Of a stretch of 23,199 nucleotides of DNA, positions 8,018 to 16,560 are shown piece by piece. The position numbers were made by a program, and so were the translations under genes. The stretch is from Myxococcales bacterium (GTDB lineage Bacteria > Myxococcota > Bradymonadia > REDH01), in assembly GCA_018970625.1 (NCBI GenBank), contig JAGWVZ010000006.1, positions 1 through 23,199 on the forward strand, read 5' to 3'. The notes below the pieces were generated by a model. The model did no database searches. It saw nothing but the letters and a program-made list of their open reading frames with translations, and was not told the origin of the DNA. The number at the start of each line of letters is the position of its first letter. The first letter of the stretch is position 1.

Positions 8018-9171
8018 ACAGAAGGCAAGGCTTCGGCCCACCGGGCGATCACGTCCGCCGCGTAGTCGAGTTGTTCGGGCTGTAACCCCGGATACACGGG
8101 CAGTGAGAGCACCTGCTGGCACGCCCTCTCGGCTTCGACGCACGGCTCGGGTACCCGGGCGCTGGCCTGCAGACAGGGCTGCTGGGACAGCGGTCTGGGG
8201 TAGTACACCGCCGTTCCGACCTCGTGTTCGCTCAGGTATTGCTGCAGACTGTCCCGTGCCGGCGTGCGCACGGTAAACTGATTGTAGATGTGGTAGTAAC
8301 GCCCGTCTTCGCCGTCCGCTTCGGGCAGCTGCAATACCCGGTGCAGGCCCCGCTCGTGCAGCAGGTCGCGCCAGCGGTTCGCGTTCTGGCGCCGCTGCTC
8401 ACACCACGTCGCCAGAAGCGGCAGTCTTTGCAGCAGAATAGCCGCCTGTAAGGTGTCCAGACGCGAGTTATAGCCCAATAGTTCGGCAAAATACTTCTGA
8501 CGGCTGCCATGCTGACTCAGCATACGAAGCGCGCTCACCTTTGCCGGATCGCGTGCCACGACCATACCGCCATCGCCAAAGCAGCCCAGATTCTTGGACG
8601 GAAAAAAAGAGATGGTGGCGTAGTCGCCCATGCTGCAGACCGGCCGGTTTTGCAGGCGCGCGCCCAGCGCTTGCGCTGCGTCCTCGATGATGAGCACGTC
8701 GGGCCTCCCGGCAGCGTCGAGCGCTTCGCGCAACGTGAGCACATCGGCCGCCCTGCCAAACAGGTGAACGGCGATGATGGCGCGCGTGCGGGGGGTCAGC
8801 GCTCGCACCGCGGCTGCGATGTCGAGCGCGAAGCTGTCTGGCGCGATGTCGACCAGGACGGGCGTGGCACCGGTGAGCGCGATCGAGGTCGCTGTCGAAA
8901 CAAATGTGAAGTCGGGGGCGATCACCTCATCGCCAGCGCCGATGCCTTCGGCCATAAGGGCCAGGATGATGGCGTCGGAGCCATTTGCAACCGCTACGGC
9001 GCCCAGCTCGCGTGCCTCCACAAAGGTCAGAATCTCGCGTTCAAGCTCCCGGACCTCTGGGCCCTGTATGAACGCGCCGTGTTCCAGCACGCGCTGCATG
9101 GCGGCCAGCAACTGCGCCTGTTGAGGGACAATGGTCGGAGCGAGGTCAAGAAGGGGGACACGCATAAACAT
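8014..9171 (-). CDS. WbpE-like PLP-dependent sugar aminotransferase (DegT/DnrJ/EryC1/StrS)
   Basis: The product is 385 aa, full length for the family. The PLP lysine is Lys193 in SFFPSKNLGCFGDGG, with the PLP-ring Asp164 in IIEDAAQALGA and substrate-site stretches NSRLDTLQAAILL and TAVYYPRPLSQQP. These closely resemble WbpE-type enzymes that aminate the C3 of UDP-3-keto-N-acetylglucosaminuronate, though QdtB/FdtB-like 3-aminotransferases are also similar, so the exact sugar is uncertain. ATG 9171 is used; ATG at 9165 (residue 3) is an alternative. It starts 9 nt after the DUF2723 gene stop, suggesting co-transcription and supply of an amino sugar to that enzyme. No partner 3-dehydrogenase (WbpB-like) is visible in the window. 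Confidence 0.9.
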   Translation of the reverse strand: MFMRVPLLDLAPTIVPQQAQLLAAMQRVLEHGAFIQGPEVRELEREILTFVEARELGAVAVANGSDAIILALMAEGIGAGDEVIAPDFTFVSTATSIALTGATPVLVDIAPDSFALDIAAAVRALTPRTRAIIAVHLFGRAADVLTLREALDAAGRPDVLIIEDAAQALGARLQNRPVCSMGDYATISFFPSKNLGCFGDGGMVVARDPAKVSALRMLSQHGSRQKYFAELLGYNSRLDTLQAAILLQRLPLLATWCEQRRQNANRWRDLLHERGLHRVLQLPEADGEDGRYYHIYNQFTVRTPARDSLQQYLSEHEVGTAVYYPRPLSQQPCLQASARVPEPCVEAERACQQVLSLPVYPGLQPEQLDYAADVIARWAEALPSV

Positions 9172-9180
9172 CCGTCCCGG

Positions 9181-11004
9181 TTAGAAAAGAGGTTCGACAG
9201 GCGACGGCATAAAGCGCTCATACACTTCGTACATGCGTTCGGCCATGGCTGCGTTGCCCGCCTGATCAAAGGCATGCGCCAGCACGTTCCATGGGCGGGC
9301 ATAGTCCTCGTACACGAGCGCCGCCCACGTGCTCATGGTCGCCTCGTAGTCGTTTTCGAGGATGTAGGTGTTAAAGATCGCTATGTTTTTTTCGTAGAGT
9401 TCGTTCACCGGTATCGGTGCTTCACTCGGCAGGCTGACCCGAAACAGAGCACCTTCCTGACGAAGCGGGAGCCTCCGAACCGACTCGGACCACAGGTCCG
9501 TCAGGTACACGGCACGCCCGCGATACATCAGCTGTTCGATCAGGAAGATGCTGTTGAACCCATGGCCACCACCGACAGGAACGCCGGCGAGCGGTTCACC
9601 GAGCCGCGCTTCGACGCGGGCCCTGTACCAGGGATACGTGAGCAGGACGGCATCGATAGACAGGACGTCCGGACGTAACCCAAGCGCCTGCTGCGCGTAC
9701 ATGTATCCGAAGGTGCGATGGTCGCCCGTTGATAAAAGTACAGCGTTGTCGGGTAGTTGCAGGAGTGTGTTGGTGATGTAGTGCTGGACGGTGGGGCGAT
9801 GTACCTCACGTATCGCTTCCAGATGCAGCGTAACGAATACACACGAGAGGATCACGGTGGCCGGCCAGACTTGTCGCGCCATCCAGCGCGCGCGCATGAC
9901 CATCCACTCCAGCGCGACGGCGGCGGGAACGACCAGCAGCAGCTGTGGCAGAAGATAAAAGCGCTCAATCACGACCAGCGAGAAGCCCGTCGGTCGCAGG
10001 TTCATCAGGGAAACCAGAAGAGGCCCGGCGCAGAGCCATGCCAGCAGCAGCGCCACCGTGTCTGCACGTCGGTCGCGCCCGGGCAGCCGTCGGTGCCAGA
10101 GAACGCTGGCTCCGCCAAGCGCCAGCGCCAGACCCACACCCAGCGAGTCGAACATCAGATGCTTCATCAGCTGCACGAACTGCTGCACGGGCATGCGTTC
10201 GTCGCCGTAAATGCCGAATGAGAACGTCCCAAAGTCACGACGCAGCACATGGTGTAGCACACCGTCGAAGGTGGTGACGTCACCCCACACCCAGCCTCCC
10301 TGCGACGCCAGCCAGGGCAGGGCGGCGTAAGGGGTCAGTCCGATCAGAAACATCAGCAGGGCGACTCCGAACGCACACAGGCGACAGCCGGCCTCGGTGC
10401 TAGCCGTCCACACGCCACGCAAGCCCAGCGGGGCCAGCAGGACGAGCGTCAGGTTGTTGCTGAGGCCAAGTCCCGCAATGAACCCCAGCAACGCCGCACG
10501 TCGAAGGCCTCGCCATGAACCGCCGGGCGCCGATAGCGCCACGATCAGTGCCCCCAACAGAGCATGGAGCGCGAACACCTCGGCCGCAGTGGCCAGCTGC
10601 CAGGGAAGCCGGGAAAACGCGAAGATCGCGACCGCTGGCGCAGCGGCATAAGCGCGAACACCCCAGCGCATGCAGGCCCAGTAAAGGGTCAACAGGCTGC
10701 CTGCGCCCAGCAGGGCTGTTGCGATAGAGGCCCCGTGAGCAGGAGACGCCGCTGGCAGCCAGAACATGGCTTGCAGATAGAGCGTATACAGCGGGTAGCC
10801 CGAAGGGTGTGCGACGCCAGCCTGGTGAAACAACAGGGAGAACTCGCCGCTGTCGCCGCCCTGAACAAACCGATTGGCCGTCAACAGGTACAGAATCAGC
10901 GCGCCAACAATGACTCCCAGACCGTGCGCCAACTCGGACAGTGGCGTGTTCCAGAACCGGGGCTCGCGCGGAACGGCAGGATTCTGACTCGTTATGTCAC
11001 GCAA
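9181..11004 (-). CDS. DUF2723 polytopic membrane protein, probable protein O-glycosyltransferase
   Basis: With a TTG start at 11004 the product is 607 aa. The family signature is clear: FVQGGDSGEF (47-56) followed by AHPSGYPLYTLYLQ (65-78), placed after the first membrane segment, then about ten hydrophobic helices. This is the GT-C fold of DUF2723/TMEM260-type O-mannosyltransferases, where the first periplasmic loop carries the acidic catalytic residue. The C-terminal ~100 residues are soluble and helical (TPR-like, AFDQAGNAAMAERMYEVYERF near the end). No ATG lies between the preceding gene's stop and the first conserved residues; TTG 11004 overlaps that stop (TTGCGTGA), and ATG at 11043 is the alternative. 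The sugar donor may be a polyprenyl-linked sugar, as in other GT-C enzymes; acceptor unknown. Confidence 0.8.
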   Translation of the reverse strand: MRDITSQNPAVPREPRFWNTPLSELAHGLGVIVGALILYLLTANRFVQGGDSGEFSLLFHQAGVAHPSGYPLYTLYLQAMFWLPAASPAHGASIATALLGAGSLLTLYWACMRWGVRAYAAAPAVAIFAFSRLPWQLATAAEVFALHALLGALIVALSAPGGSWRGLRRAALLGFIAGLGLSNNLTLVLLAPLGLRGVWTASTEAGCRLCAFGVALLMFLIGLTPYAALPWLASQGGWVWGDVTTFDGVLHHVLRRDFGTFSFGIYGDERMPVQQFVQLMKHLMFDSLGVGLALALGGASVLWHRRLPGRDRRADTVALLLAWLCAGPLLVSLMNLRPTGFSLVVIERFYLLPQLLLVVPAAVALEWMVMRARWMARQVWPATVILSCVFVTLHLEAIREVHRPTVQHYITNTLLQLPDNAVLLSTGDHRTFGYMYAQQALGLRPDVLSIDAVLLTYPWYRARVEARLGEPLAGVPVGGGHGFNSIFLIEQLMYRGRAVYLTDLWSESVRRLPLRQEGALFRVSLPSEAPIPVNELYEKNIAIFNTYILENDYEATMSTWAALVYEDYARPWNVLAHAFDQAGNAAMAERMYEVYERFMPSPVEPLF

Positions 11005-11713
11005 GACGCACCAGAGTGAGCCACGAGGCGAGCAGTACCACATGGACCAACGCCCAGATCCATGCCGTACGGCGGACACGGCCATCGGCATGGAAGGCGC
11101 GCCTGGCCGCCACGACGAGGGTCGCCAGCCAGCCCATGAACGAGAGCGATGCACCAAACGCGAGCGGCATATTGGGGCCACGCTCCCGCCAGCCGTCCAG
11201 CTGCTGCGTGTACCGTTCGGCGTTGGCCTCCTGCACATCGGGCGGACCACCGGATTGCAGGGCCATCAGGCGTCCGATACGTGGGTGGAGCAGCTCAAGC
11301 CGGTGGCCTTGTGGCACCCACAGATGTCGAATGGAGAGCAGCGCGGTGCGTTGCGTACGGAGCGCATAAAGCGCTGTGTCGAGGTTACCGGTGGCCTCTG
11401 CAGCATCGGCGATGGCCGTAAGCCGGTCAGCGGCTTGCGTTACGCACGTGCCGGCCGGAGCCCACGACTCGATCGCATGGCGAAGCGACCTGATCTCGCC
11501 ATCCGTATCCTCGGCTGCGGCCAGCGCTCGCGCCATCCGGCAGGCAGCCTGGCTGTCCATGGCCATGCGCACCCATAACAGCGCCACAATCCCGATCGCA
11601 CACACGAGTACCCAGAACCACCAGGGGCGCGTGGCGTCAGTGGCAGTCGAAGTCGGAGGCCCGGCAGGCGAGGCACCGCCAACGTCAGCGCTGGATGCGG
11701 CGGGTTCATTCAT
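10997..11713 (-). CDS. Conserved-hypothetical membrane protein with TPR-like central helices
   Basis: The product is 238 aa starting at ATG 11713, which shares its A with the permease stop (TGATG). A Ser/Ala/Pro-rich N-terminus is followed by a membrane segment (about 31-50). A soluble helical region (55-175) has a repeated pattern of short alpha-helices (SLRHAIESWAPAG, RLTAIADAAEATGNLDTALY). Two further membrane segments lie at about 184-203 and 216-236. From memory, similar proteins with an A/WYxPGNPY-like motif occur near pilus ABC-transporter genes in myxobacteria, but I cannot verify this. No catalytic motif is visible. The tight overlaps with both neighbours suggest it works with the ABC transporter. 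Confidence 0.75.
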   Translation of the reverse strand: MNEPAASSADVGGASPAGPPTSTATDATRPWWFWVLVCAIGIVALLWVRMAMDSQAACRMARALAAAEDTDGEIRSLRHAIESWAPAGTCVTQAADRLTAIADAAEATGNLDTALYALRTQRTALLSIRHLWVPQGHRLELLHPRIGRLMALQSGGPPDVQEANAERYTQQLDGWRERGPNMPLAFGASLSFMGWLATLVVAARRAFHADGRVRRTAWIWALVHVVLLASWLTLVRLA

Positions 11714-12480
11714 CAAATGAAATCCCGGCGCCGGAAGATGAACATGCCAGCAACGAGAAACAGCGCTGCGTAGGCCAATCCATAGGTCGTGGCTTCCCAG
11801 ATGTAGGCCATCGGGACCGTGATATGCGCCGAGAGCTGGGTTGTCAGTCCAAACAGGCTCAGGTCGGGACAAACCCACGTGACAAACCGCAGCAGCGCAC
11901 GGCCGGGCCCGGGATCCATCTGTGGCAGGTACACCTGCAACTCTTGCAGGAGCCGACCGACGAGCCACAGCCCCAGCGTCAGAAAGCCTGAGACATAGGG
12001 TGTCGAGAAGGAAGAGAAAAACAGCGCGATGGCGCCTACGATGAGCGCTTCGACCTGAATCAGCCACAACGCCTGAATCAGGGTGGCCGAGATCGGATCG
12101 CCACGCAGAAGCACCACGCTCAACAACGTGATCGACATCATCACCAGCTGCACGCTCAGCACAGCCGAAAGTCCCAGATATTTGCCAAAGAAGTAGGCGT
12201 GACGGGCGATGGGCTTGGAGAGCAGATTGTAAATCGTCTTCCGCTCAAGCTCCTGAAAGACCATCGTGACGCCCAGAAAGATGGCAATCAGGTCCGAGAA
12301 CAGCGCGATGGCAAACAGCCCGATGTTCATCAGCACCCGGGTGTCCTGCCGCAGACTGCCCGCACCCAGTGCTGTCGCCAGCAGAATCAGCGCGATCGCG
12401 AAGAACAGGATCGAGTACAGCACCTTGTTTCGGACCGCTTCGCGGAACGTATAAAACGCAATGGCGAGGAGTTGTCTCAT
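11713..12480 (-). CDS. ABC-2 type transporter permease (PilI-like position)
   Basis: The product is 255 aa with about six membrane segments (roughly 20-40, 52-75, 102-125, 138-157, 162-182, 228-249). Between the second and third lies the ABC-2 coupling motif QELERKTIYNLLSKPI (76-91). A GGAGG sits 7 nt before ATG 12480, and the start overlaps the ATPase stop by 4 nt (ATGA), so the two subunits are translationally coupled. In Myxococcus xanthus, pilH (ATPase) and pilI (membrane protein) follow pilA and are needed for pilus assembly. This pair has the same order but is separated from pilA by sugar genes. The equivalence is inferred from context. The substrate could instead be a glycan or peptide. 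Confidence 0.88.
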   Translation of the reverse strand: MRQLLAIAFYTFREAVRNKVLYSILFFAIALILLATALGAGSLRQDTRVLMNIGLFAIALFSDLIAIFLGVTMVFQELERKTIYNLLSKPIARHAYFFGKYLGLSAVLSVQLVMMSITLLSVVLLRGDPISATLIQALWLIQVEALIVGAIALFFSSFSTPYVSGFLTLGLWLVGRLLQELQVYLPQMDPGPGRALLRFVTWVCPDLSLFGLTTQLSAHITVPMAYIWEATTYGLAYAALFLVAGMFIFRRRDFI

Positions 12481-13442
12481 GCGGCACCTCCGCTCGGCGC
12501 CGGCTGACCAATGGTCTCGCGCACGAACAGGTCTTCGAGGTGTTCCCTTCTGCGCGACACCGACACGACAGACCAGCCGGTTTGAAGCAGCGCACCCATC
12601 AGGCGATCCGCCGTCTCTCGACCGTCGACCACGAAGCGTCGCTGACTGTCAGGCAGCGCGGATGGCTCTGGAAATCCTTCGGGTACGACCGGCGTAGTGC
12701 CGCGCACGGCGGGTTCGGCGATCACCTCGACATCTCGTTCCGTATGGTCGAGCAGGTCTTCGATGCGACCCTGTTTGACCACTTTGCCCCGTGTCATGAT
12801 GGCGATTCGGTCGCAGATATGTTCCACATCGGGAAGCACGTGGCTGCTGAAGATGACCGTTTTTCCCTGGTCGCGCTGCGAAGTGATGATGTCCCGGACA
12901 TCCTTGCGGCCGAGAGGGTCAAGCCCGGACTGGGGTTCGTCCAACAGGATAATCTCGCTGTCGGGAAGCAGCGCCTGCGCCAGACCAAGGCGCTGCAGCA
13001 TGCCTTTGGAGAATTTCCGTAGCTGCTTTTCCTCGGCGCCACGCAGCCCGACCAGCTCCAGTAGCTCGGGTATTCGCTTCTTCTTGGTGACCCGATCCAG
13101 GCCATACAGCTCGGCGAAGAAATCGAGCAGCTCGGCTGGTCGAAGGTAGTCATAAAAGTGCGGTGTCTCGGGCAGGAAGCCGACCTTGTTACGCGCGGCG
13201 GGGCGGTTCACCGGCACGCCGAGAATCTCGCCGTGCCCGCCATCGGGCGCGATGAGGCCCATCAAAATCTTCATGGTCGTGGTCTTGCCTGCGCCGTTGT
13301 GGCCGACCAGTCCAAAGATCTCGCCACGGTACACTTCAAAGGACGCGTCGGTGACGGCATCCACTCTCTTGCGCAGGAAGCCGATGCGGAACGTTTTCCG
13401 CAGTTGGCGTGCGGCAAGTACGACCTCGGGTTGGCTGTTCAT
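12477..13442 (-). CDS. ABC transporter ATP-binding protein (PilH-like position)
   Basis: The product is 321 aa. Nucleotide-binding motifs are complete: Walker A GHNGAGKT (47-54), a Q-loop-region substitution around FLPETPHFYDYL (89-100), signature FSKGM (144-148), Walker B IILLDEP (164-170), D-loop SGLD (172-175) and H-loop His201. The last ~80 residues form an extra C-terminal domain seen in CcmA/NatA-type exporter ATPases that pair with ABC-2 permeases. Its ATG overlaps the aminotransferase stop by 4 nt, and its stop overlaps the permease start by 4 nt. With the permease it makes an exporter-like complex at the inner membrane. Confidence 0.92.
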   Translation of the reverse strand: MNSQPEVVLAARQLRKTFRIGFLRKRVDAVTDASFEVYRGEIFGLVGHNGAGKTTTMKILMGLIAPDGGHGEILGVPVNRPAARNKVGFLPETPHFYDYLRPAELLDFFAELYGLDRVTKKKRIPELLELVGLRGAEEKQLRKFSKGMLQRLGLAQALLPDSEIILLDEPQSGLDPLGRKDVRDIITSQRDQGKTVIFSSHVLPDVEHICDRIAIMTRGKVVKQGRIEDLLDHTERDVEVIAEPAVRGTTPVVPEGFPEPSALPDSQRRFVVDGRETADRLMGALLQTGWSVVSVSRRREHLEDLFVRETIGQPAPSGGAA

Positions 13443-14587
13443 GAGAGGCAGTCCAGGGGAGCGATCGAAGCCAGCGTATCTTTCAGGGCGGACACGACCG
13501 TTCTAACGTCGTCCATGTTCATACGATGATGCAGCGGCAGTGTCATTAGCGCCCTCGCCAGATGGCGTGACGCGGGAAAAGCCTGTGGCGACGGCAATGC
13601 GCGGTGTTCGTACACGGGTTGGTCGGTGACACAATAGGTGCCGATCGTGGTCTCTACACCCGCTTCGCGCAGGCTCGCCATGATGTTCTGCCGCCATGGG
13701 CCAAGCGAAGGACTGTCACCGGCGGCAGGCGCCAGATCAATCACAAAGGATTGCACAGCGATCTGCGGGTTGCGAATGCCGGATGGCACCTGCACGGGTA
13801 GGTCGGACAGCAGACCGATGTAAGCGTCGGTAAGCGCCCGCCGTTGTTCAAGAATGCTGCCCAGCTGCTGCATCTGTCCCACGCCGAGCGCTCCCTGAAG
13901 CTCGCCAAGTCGGTAGTTGAGGCCGGGCGCTGTGAACACGATGCCCTGCTCATTGCGTTCCATGCCGTGATTCCGCAGCAGTCGCAGACGGGCGGCGAGC
14001 GTCGCGTCGCGCGTAGCCAGCAATCCGCCTTCGCCGGTCGTGATGGTCTTGCGTGGGTGAAGGCTAAAGCAGCCGATATCGCCCACGGTGCCTGACCAGG
14101 CGCCTGTGTCCACACGACTGCCGATCGAGCAGGCGGCGTCTTCAATCACGCGCAGCTGATGCGAGGCGGCAAGCTCGAGCAGGTCGCGCATGGGGGCGGT
14201 GGCACCAAAGAGATGCACCGGCAGGATCGCTCGCGTTCGAGGTCCTACCGCCCTGCGCATGGCATCGGCTGTGACACAGAGCGTGTCCGCATCGACATCG
14301 ACAAACACGGGCACCAGTCCAGCCTGCACAATGACGTGCGCGGTGGATGGCCATGTGAAAGCGGGCACCAGGACCTCGTCGCCGTGCTGCAGCTCCAGGG
14401 CAAGCAACGCGAGGTGCAGGGCGGCGGTCCCGCTTGAGCAGGCGACGATCTCACAGCCGAGCCAGTCCGCTGCCAGCGCCTCGAACTCGGCGACAAAGCG
14501 TCCCTGGATCATCTGCCCGGAGGTGAGGACGGTCTCGATCCGGTCGCGATCAGCCTGCGTGAACGTGGGTTCGCAGAGTCGGATCAT
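13439..14587 (-). CDS. DegT/DnrJ/EryC1/StrS-family PLP-dependent sugar aminotransferase
   Basis: The product is 382 aa, full length. Fold type I PLP motifs: CSSGTAALHLALLAL (50-64), PVHLFGA (123-129), IEDAACSIGS (148-157, Asp150) and the Schiff-base Lys180 in SLHPRKTITTGEGG. Overall layout resembles ArnB/perosamine-synthase-type 4-aminotransferases of nucleotide sugars; the precise sugar is not determinable. It lies 17 nt after the epimerase/decarboxylase gene, which could supply its 4-keto substrate, as ArnA-dehydrogenase and ArnB act together. A GAGG precedes the ATG. It differs from the second aminotransferase at 8014-9171 in the active-site loop, so the two probably act on different sugars. 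Confidence 0.92.
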   Translation of the reverse strand: MIRLCEPTFTQADRDRIETVLTSGQMIQGRFVAEFEALAADWLGCEIVACSSGTAALHLALLALELQHGDEVLVPAFTWPSTAHVIVQAGLVPVFVDVDADTLCVTADAMRRAVGPRTRAILPVHLFGATAPMRDLLELAASHQLRVIEDAACSIGSRVDTGAWSGTVGDIGCFSLHPRKTITTGEGGLLATRDATLAARLRLLRNHGMERNEQGIVFTAPGLNYRLGELQGALGVGQMQQLGSILEQRRALTDAYIGLLSDLPVQVPSGIRNPQIAVQSFVIDLAPAAGDSPSLGPWRQNIMASLREAGVETTIGTYCVTDQPVYEHRALPSPQAFPASRHLARALMTLPLHHRMNMDDVRTVVSALKDTLASIAPLDCLS

Positions 14588-14604
14588 GGGTGGCCTCGCG
14601 GGGC

Positions 14605-15564
14605 TCAGACGTGAACGGAGTGGCGATACCAGGCGATGGTCTTCTCGATGCCTTCTTCGAGTGACACGCGGGGCTCGAAACCAAGCAGGTCACGGGCCTT
14701 GTCGATGTTGGGCACGCGGGTTTCCACGTCGGGGTAGTCGCGGCGCACAAAGCGAATCTCGGAGCGCGAGCCGGTGAGTCGGATGATCAGCTCGGCGAGG
14801 CGCAGGACGGTGATGGTGGCGGTCGGGTTGCCAATGTTGAAGACCTGCCCATTGGCGTTTTCGCTGTCGAGGGCCAGGAGTGTGCCTTCCACCATGTCGT
14901 CCACGTAACACCACGAACGAATCTGACGGCCGTCGTTGTTCACAATCACGGGGTCGCCCGCGAGGGCGCGACGGATGAAGTTGTGAATGGCGCCCTCGCC
15001 GATCTGGCCGGGCCCATAGATGTTGAAGGGACGCACCGAGACGAGCGGTATGCCGAACTCGCGACCATAGGCGTGTGCGAGGTGTTCGGCAGCGATCTTG
15101 GCCACCGCGTAGGTCCACCGAGACTCGCCGACCGGGCCGATGGAGGTGGGCTCGGACTCGAGCGCATTGTAGGCAAAGCGCCCGAAAACCTCACTGGTAG
15201 AGAAATCGACAACCCGCTGCACCGTTCCTGACGCACGGCAGGCGTCGAGCAGGTTGGTGGTGCCATCAATGGCCACCCGCATGGTGCGGACCGGGTTATT
15301 CAGGACGGTGCTGACGCCCGCGACCGAAGCGAGATGCACGACGTAATCCACGCCCTGAGCCGCTCTGGTCATGCCGGCGAGGTCGCGCACGTCGCCCTTG
15401 ATCAACTCGATGTTTGGATGCGCCGCGATGGGTGAGTCGGCCAGCGTGTTGCGATCCAGGGTGTCGTAAATGCGGACGTGGTTGGACTCGACGAGGCGAG
15501 CGGCCAGGGTGGAGCCGATAAATCCGGCACCACCGGTGAGCAGGATACGCTTGTTGTGAATCAT
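14605..15564 (-). CDS. NAD-dependent sugar-nucleotide epimerase/decarboxylase (extended SDR)
   Basis: The product is 319 aa. The N-terminal NAD-binding motif is TGGAGFIG (10-17). The catalytic region is FSTSEVFG (121-128) with Tyr152 and Lys156 in RWTYAVAK, followed by RPFNIYGPGQ (178-187). The S-T-S-E-V motif, rather than T-D-E-V-Y of 4,6-dehydratases, and the RWTYAVAK context resemble UDP-glucuronate decarboxylase/ArnA-dehydrogenase and 4-epimerases. I favour that class without fixing the substrate. It starts 17 nt after the TPR-like gene and precedes the aminotransferase, making a two-step amino-sugar pathway plausible. The ribosome site is weak. Confidence 0.9.
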   Translation of the reverse strand: MIHNKRILLTGGAGFIGSTLAARLVESNHVRIYDTLDRNTLADSPIAAHPNIELIKGDVRDLAGMTRAAQGVDYVVHLASVAGVSTVLNNPVRTMRVAIDGTTNLLDACRASGTVQRVVDFSTSEVFGRFAYNALESEPTSIGPVGESRWTYAVAKIAAEHLAHAYGREFGIPLVSVRPFNIYGPGQIGEGAIHNFIRRALAGDPVIVNNDGRQIRSWCYVDDMVEGTLLALDSENANGQVFNIGNPTATITVLRLAELIIRLTGSRSEIRFVRRDYPDVETRVPNIDKARDLLGFEPRVSLEEGIEKTIAWYRHSVHV

Positions 15565-15581
15565 GAAGCGCCAGGAAAGGG

Positions 15582-16472
15582 TTAGCGGGCCTGCGCGGTT
15601 GGCACAGGCTGTAGGTCTGCTACCGGGGCCAGATAAATCGGATCGGGATGAAAGATGGCGAGCCGTTGTGGCGACTGGATGCTGTACTCCGAGAAGCGCT
15701 CAGCCCACAGGCGCCACTGACGGGTCGCCAGATCGGGGGCGTTCAGCGTGGGGCTCAGCAGCGTCTCGAGCTGAAAGCGAGCATCGCGCGCGATGTTCGC
15801 GTCAGCTCCCGTCACCAGCAGCGTGCGCGCGGAGTTGATGGCCTCGAACCATCGGAAGTTGCGTCGAAGCAGCGTCGCGGTCGCCGACTGCAGCCAGTCG
15901 GGAGCGCCGGGCAGCTGACTGGCGCGAACCATGGCGTCGAGTCCGCGGCGTCGGAACTCGACGGCCTCTTCGTCTGACTCAGCGGGGTACTCCCACAGGT
16001 AGTTACAGGCCAGCATGAACTGTAACTCCCACGAGTTGGGAAATTGCTGGACGCCTTCTTCAAGGATCTGCGTCGATGTGGAGACGGTCTCGCGCGTAAA
16101 GGCGGCGCCGTACATGACGAGCGTCGCCGCCCACTCGTAAACCAGCTCGAATCGGGGATCGAGCGTGGTGATGGTGCGCAGATGAGGCCGAAGAAAATCG
16201 ACGTCGCGCTGGCTCGAGCGCGCCTCCGCGAAAAAGCTCAGCCCATCCAGCCAGAACAGATCGGCCAGCGCTTCGGGGTAGCCAACGGCCACGAATCGAA
16301 GAATGCGCGGGTCGGGCAGAACCGCCTCGGCCTTGTTGGGGGGCGTCATATCGCTCTGACGGATCGCGGCGGCGTTCACCCGCGACATGATGGCGAGTGA
16401 AAGCAGCACGATGACACCGCATGCGAGCAGGGCGTTTCGTACGAGCCTGGATTCACGGAGCAGGGCGATCAT
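15582..16472 (-). CDS. Membrane-anchored TPR-like protein of the pilus locus
   Basis: With ATG at 16472 the product is 296 aa: a short basic N-terminus, one membrane segment (about 12-30), then a periplasmic-type helical domain. It carries the block PDPRILRFVAVGYPEALADL (53-72) followed by FWLDGLSFFAE. Helical pairs resembling tetratricopeptide repeats follow (for example FPNSWELQFMLACNYLWEYP, 145-164). Similar single-TM helical proteins with this L-x-x-G-Y/F-x-x-x-L-A-D-L-x-W block are known to me from deltaproteobacterial pilus neighbourhoods; function is not established. An upstream in-frame ATG at 16562 would run into the pilA terminator, so 16472 is preferred. It is the first gene after that terminator. 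Confidence 0.78.
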   Translation of the reverse strand: MIALLRESRLVRNALLACGVIVLLSLAIMSRVNAAAIRQSDMTPPNKAEAVLPDPRILRFVAVGYPEALADLFWLDGLSFFAEARSSQRDVDFLRPHLRTITTLDPRFELVYEWAATLVMYGAAFTRETVSTSTQILEEGVQQFPNSWELQFMLACNYLWEYPAESDEEAVEFRRRGLDAMVRASQLPGAPDWLQSATATLLRRNFRWFEAINSARTLLVTGADANIARDARFQLETLLSPTLNAPDLATRQWRLWAERFSEYSIQSPQRLAIFHPDPIYLAPVADLQPVPTAQAR

Positions 16473-16560
16473 GGTCTCTGTCGCGACGAAATGAGGACAG
16501 GCGGGCACCCGCGTTAACCGTGCGCGCAGCAGGTGACAAGGCTGGACAACGAGGGTGGCC

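Noticed and set aside
8509..9678. 389-codon plus-strand open frame
   Set aside because: It lies antisense to the WbpE-like aminotransferase and DUF2723 genes, is rich in His/Arg/Gly without domain motifs, and is a GC-rich shadow frame.
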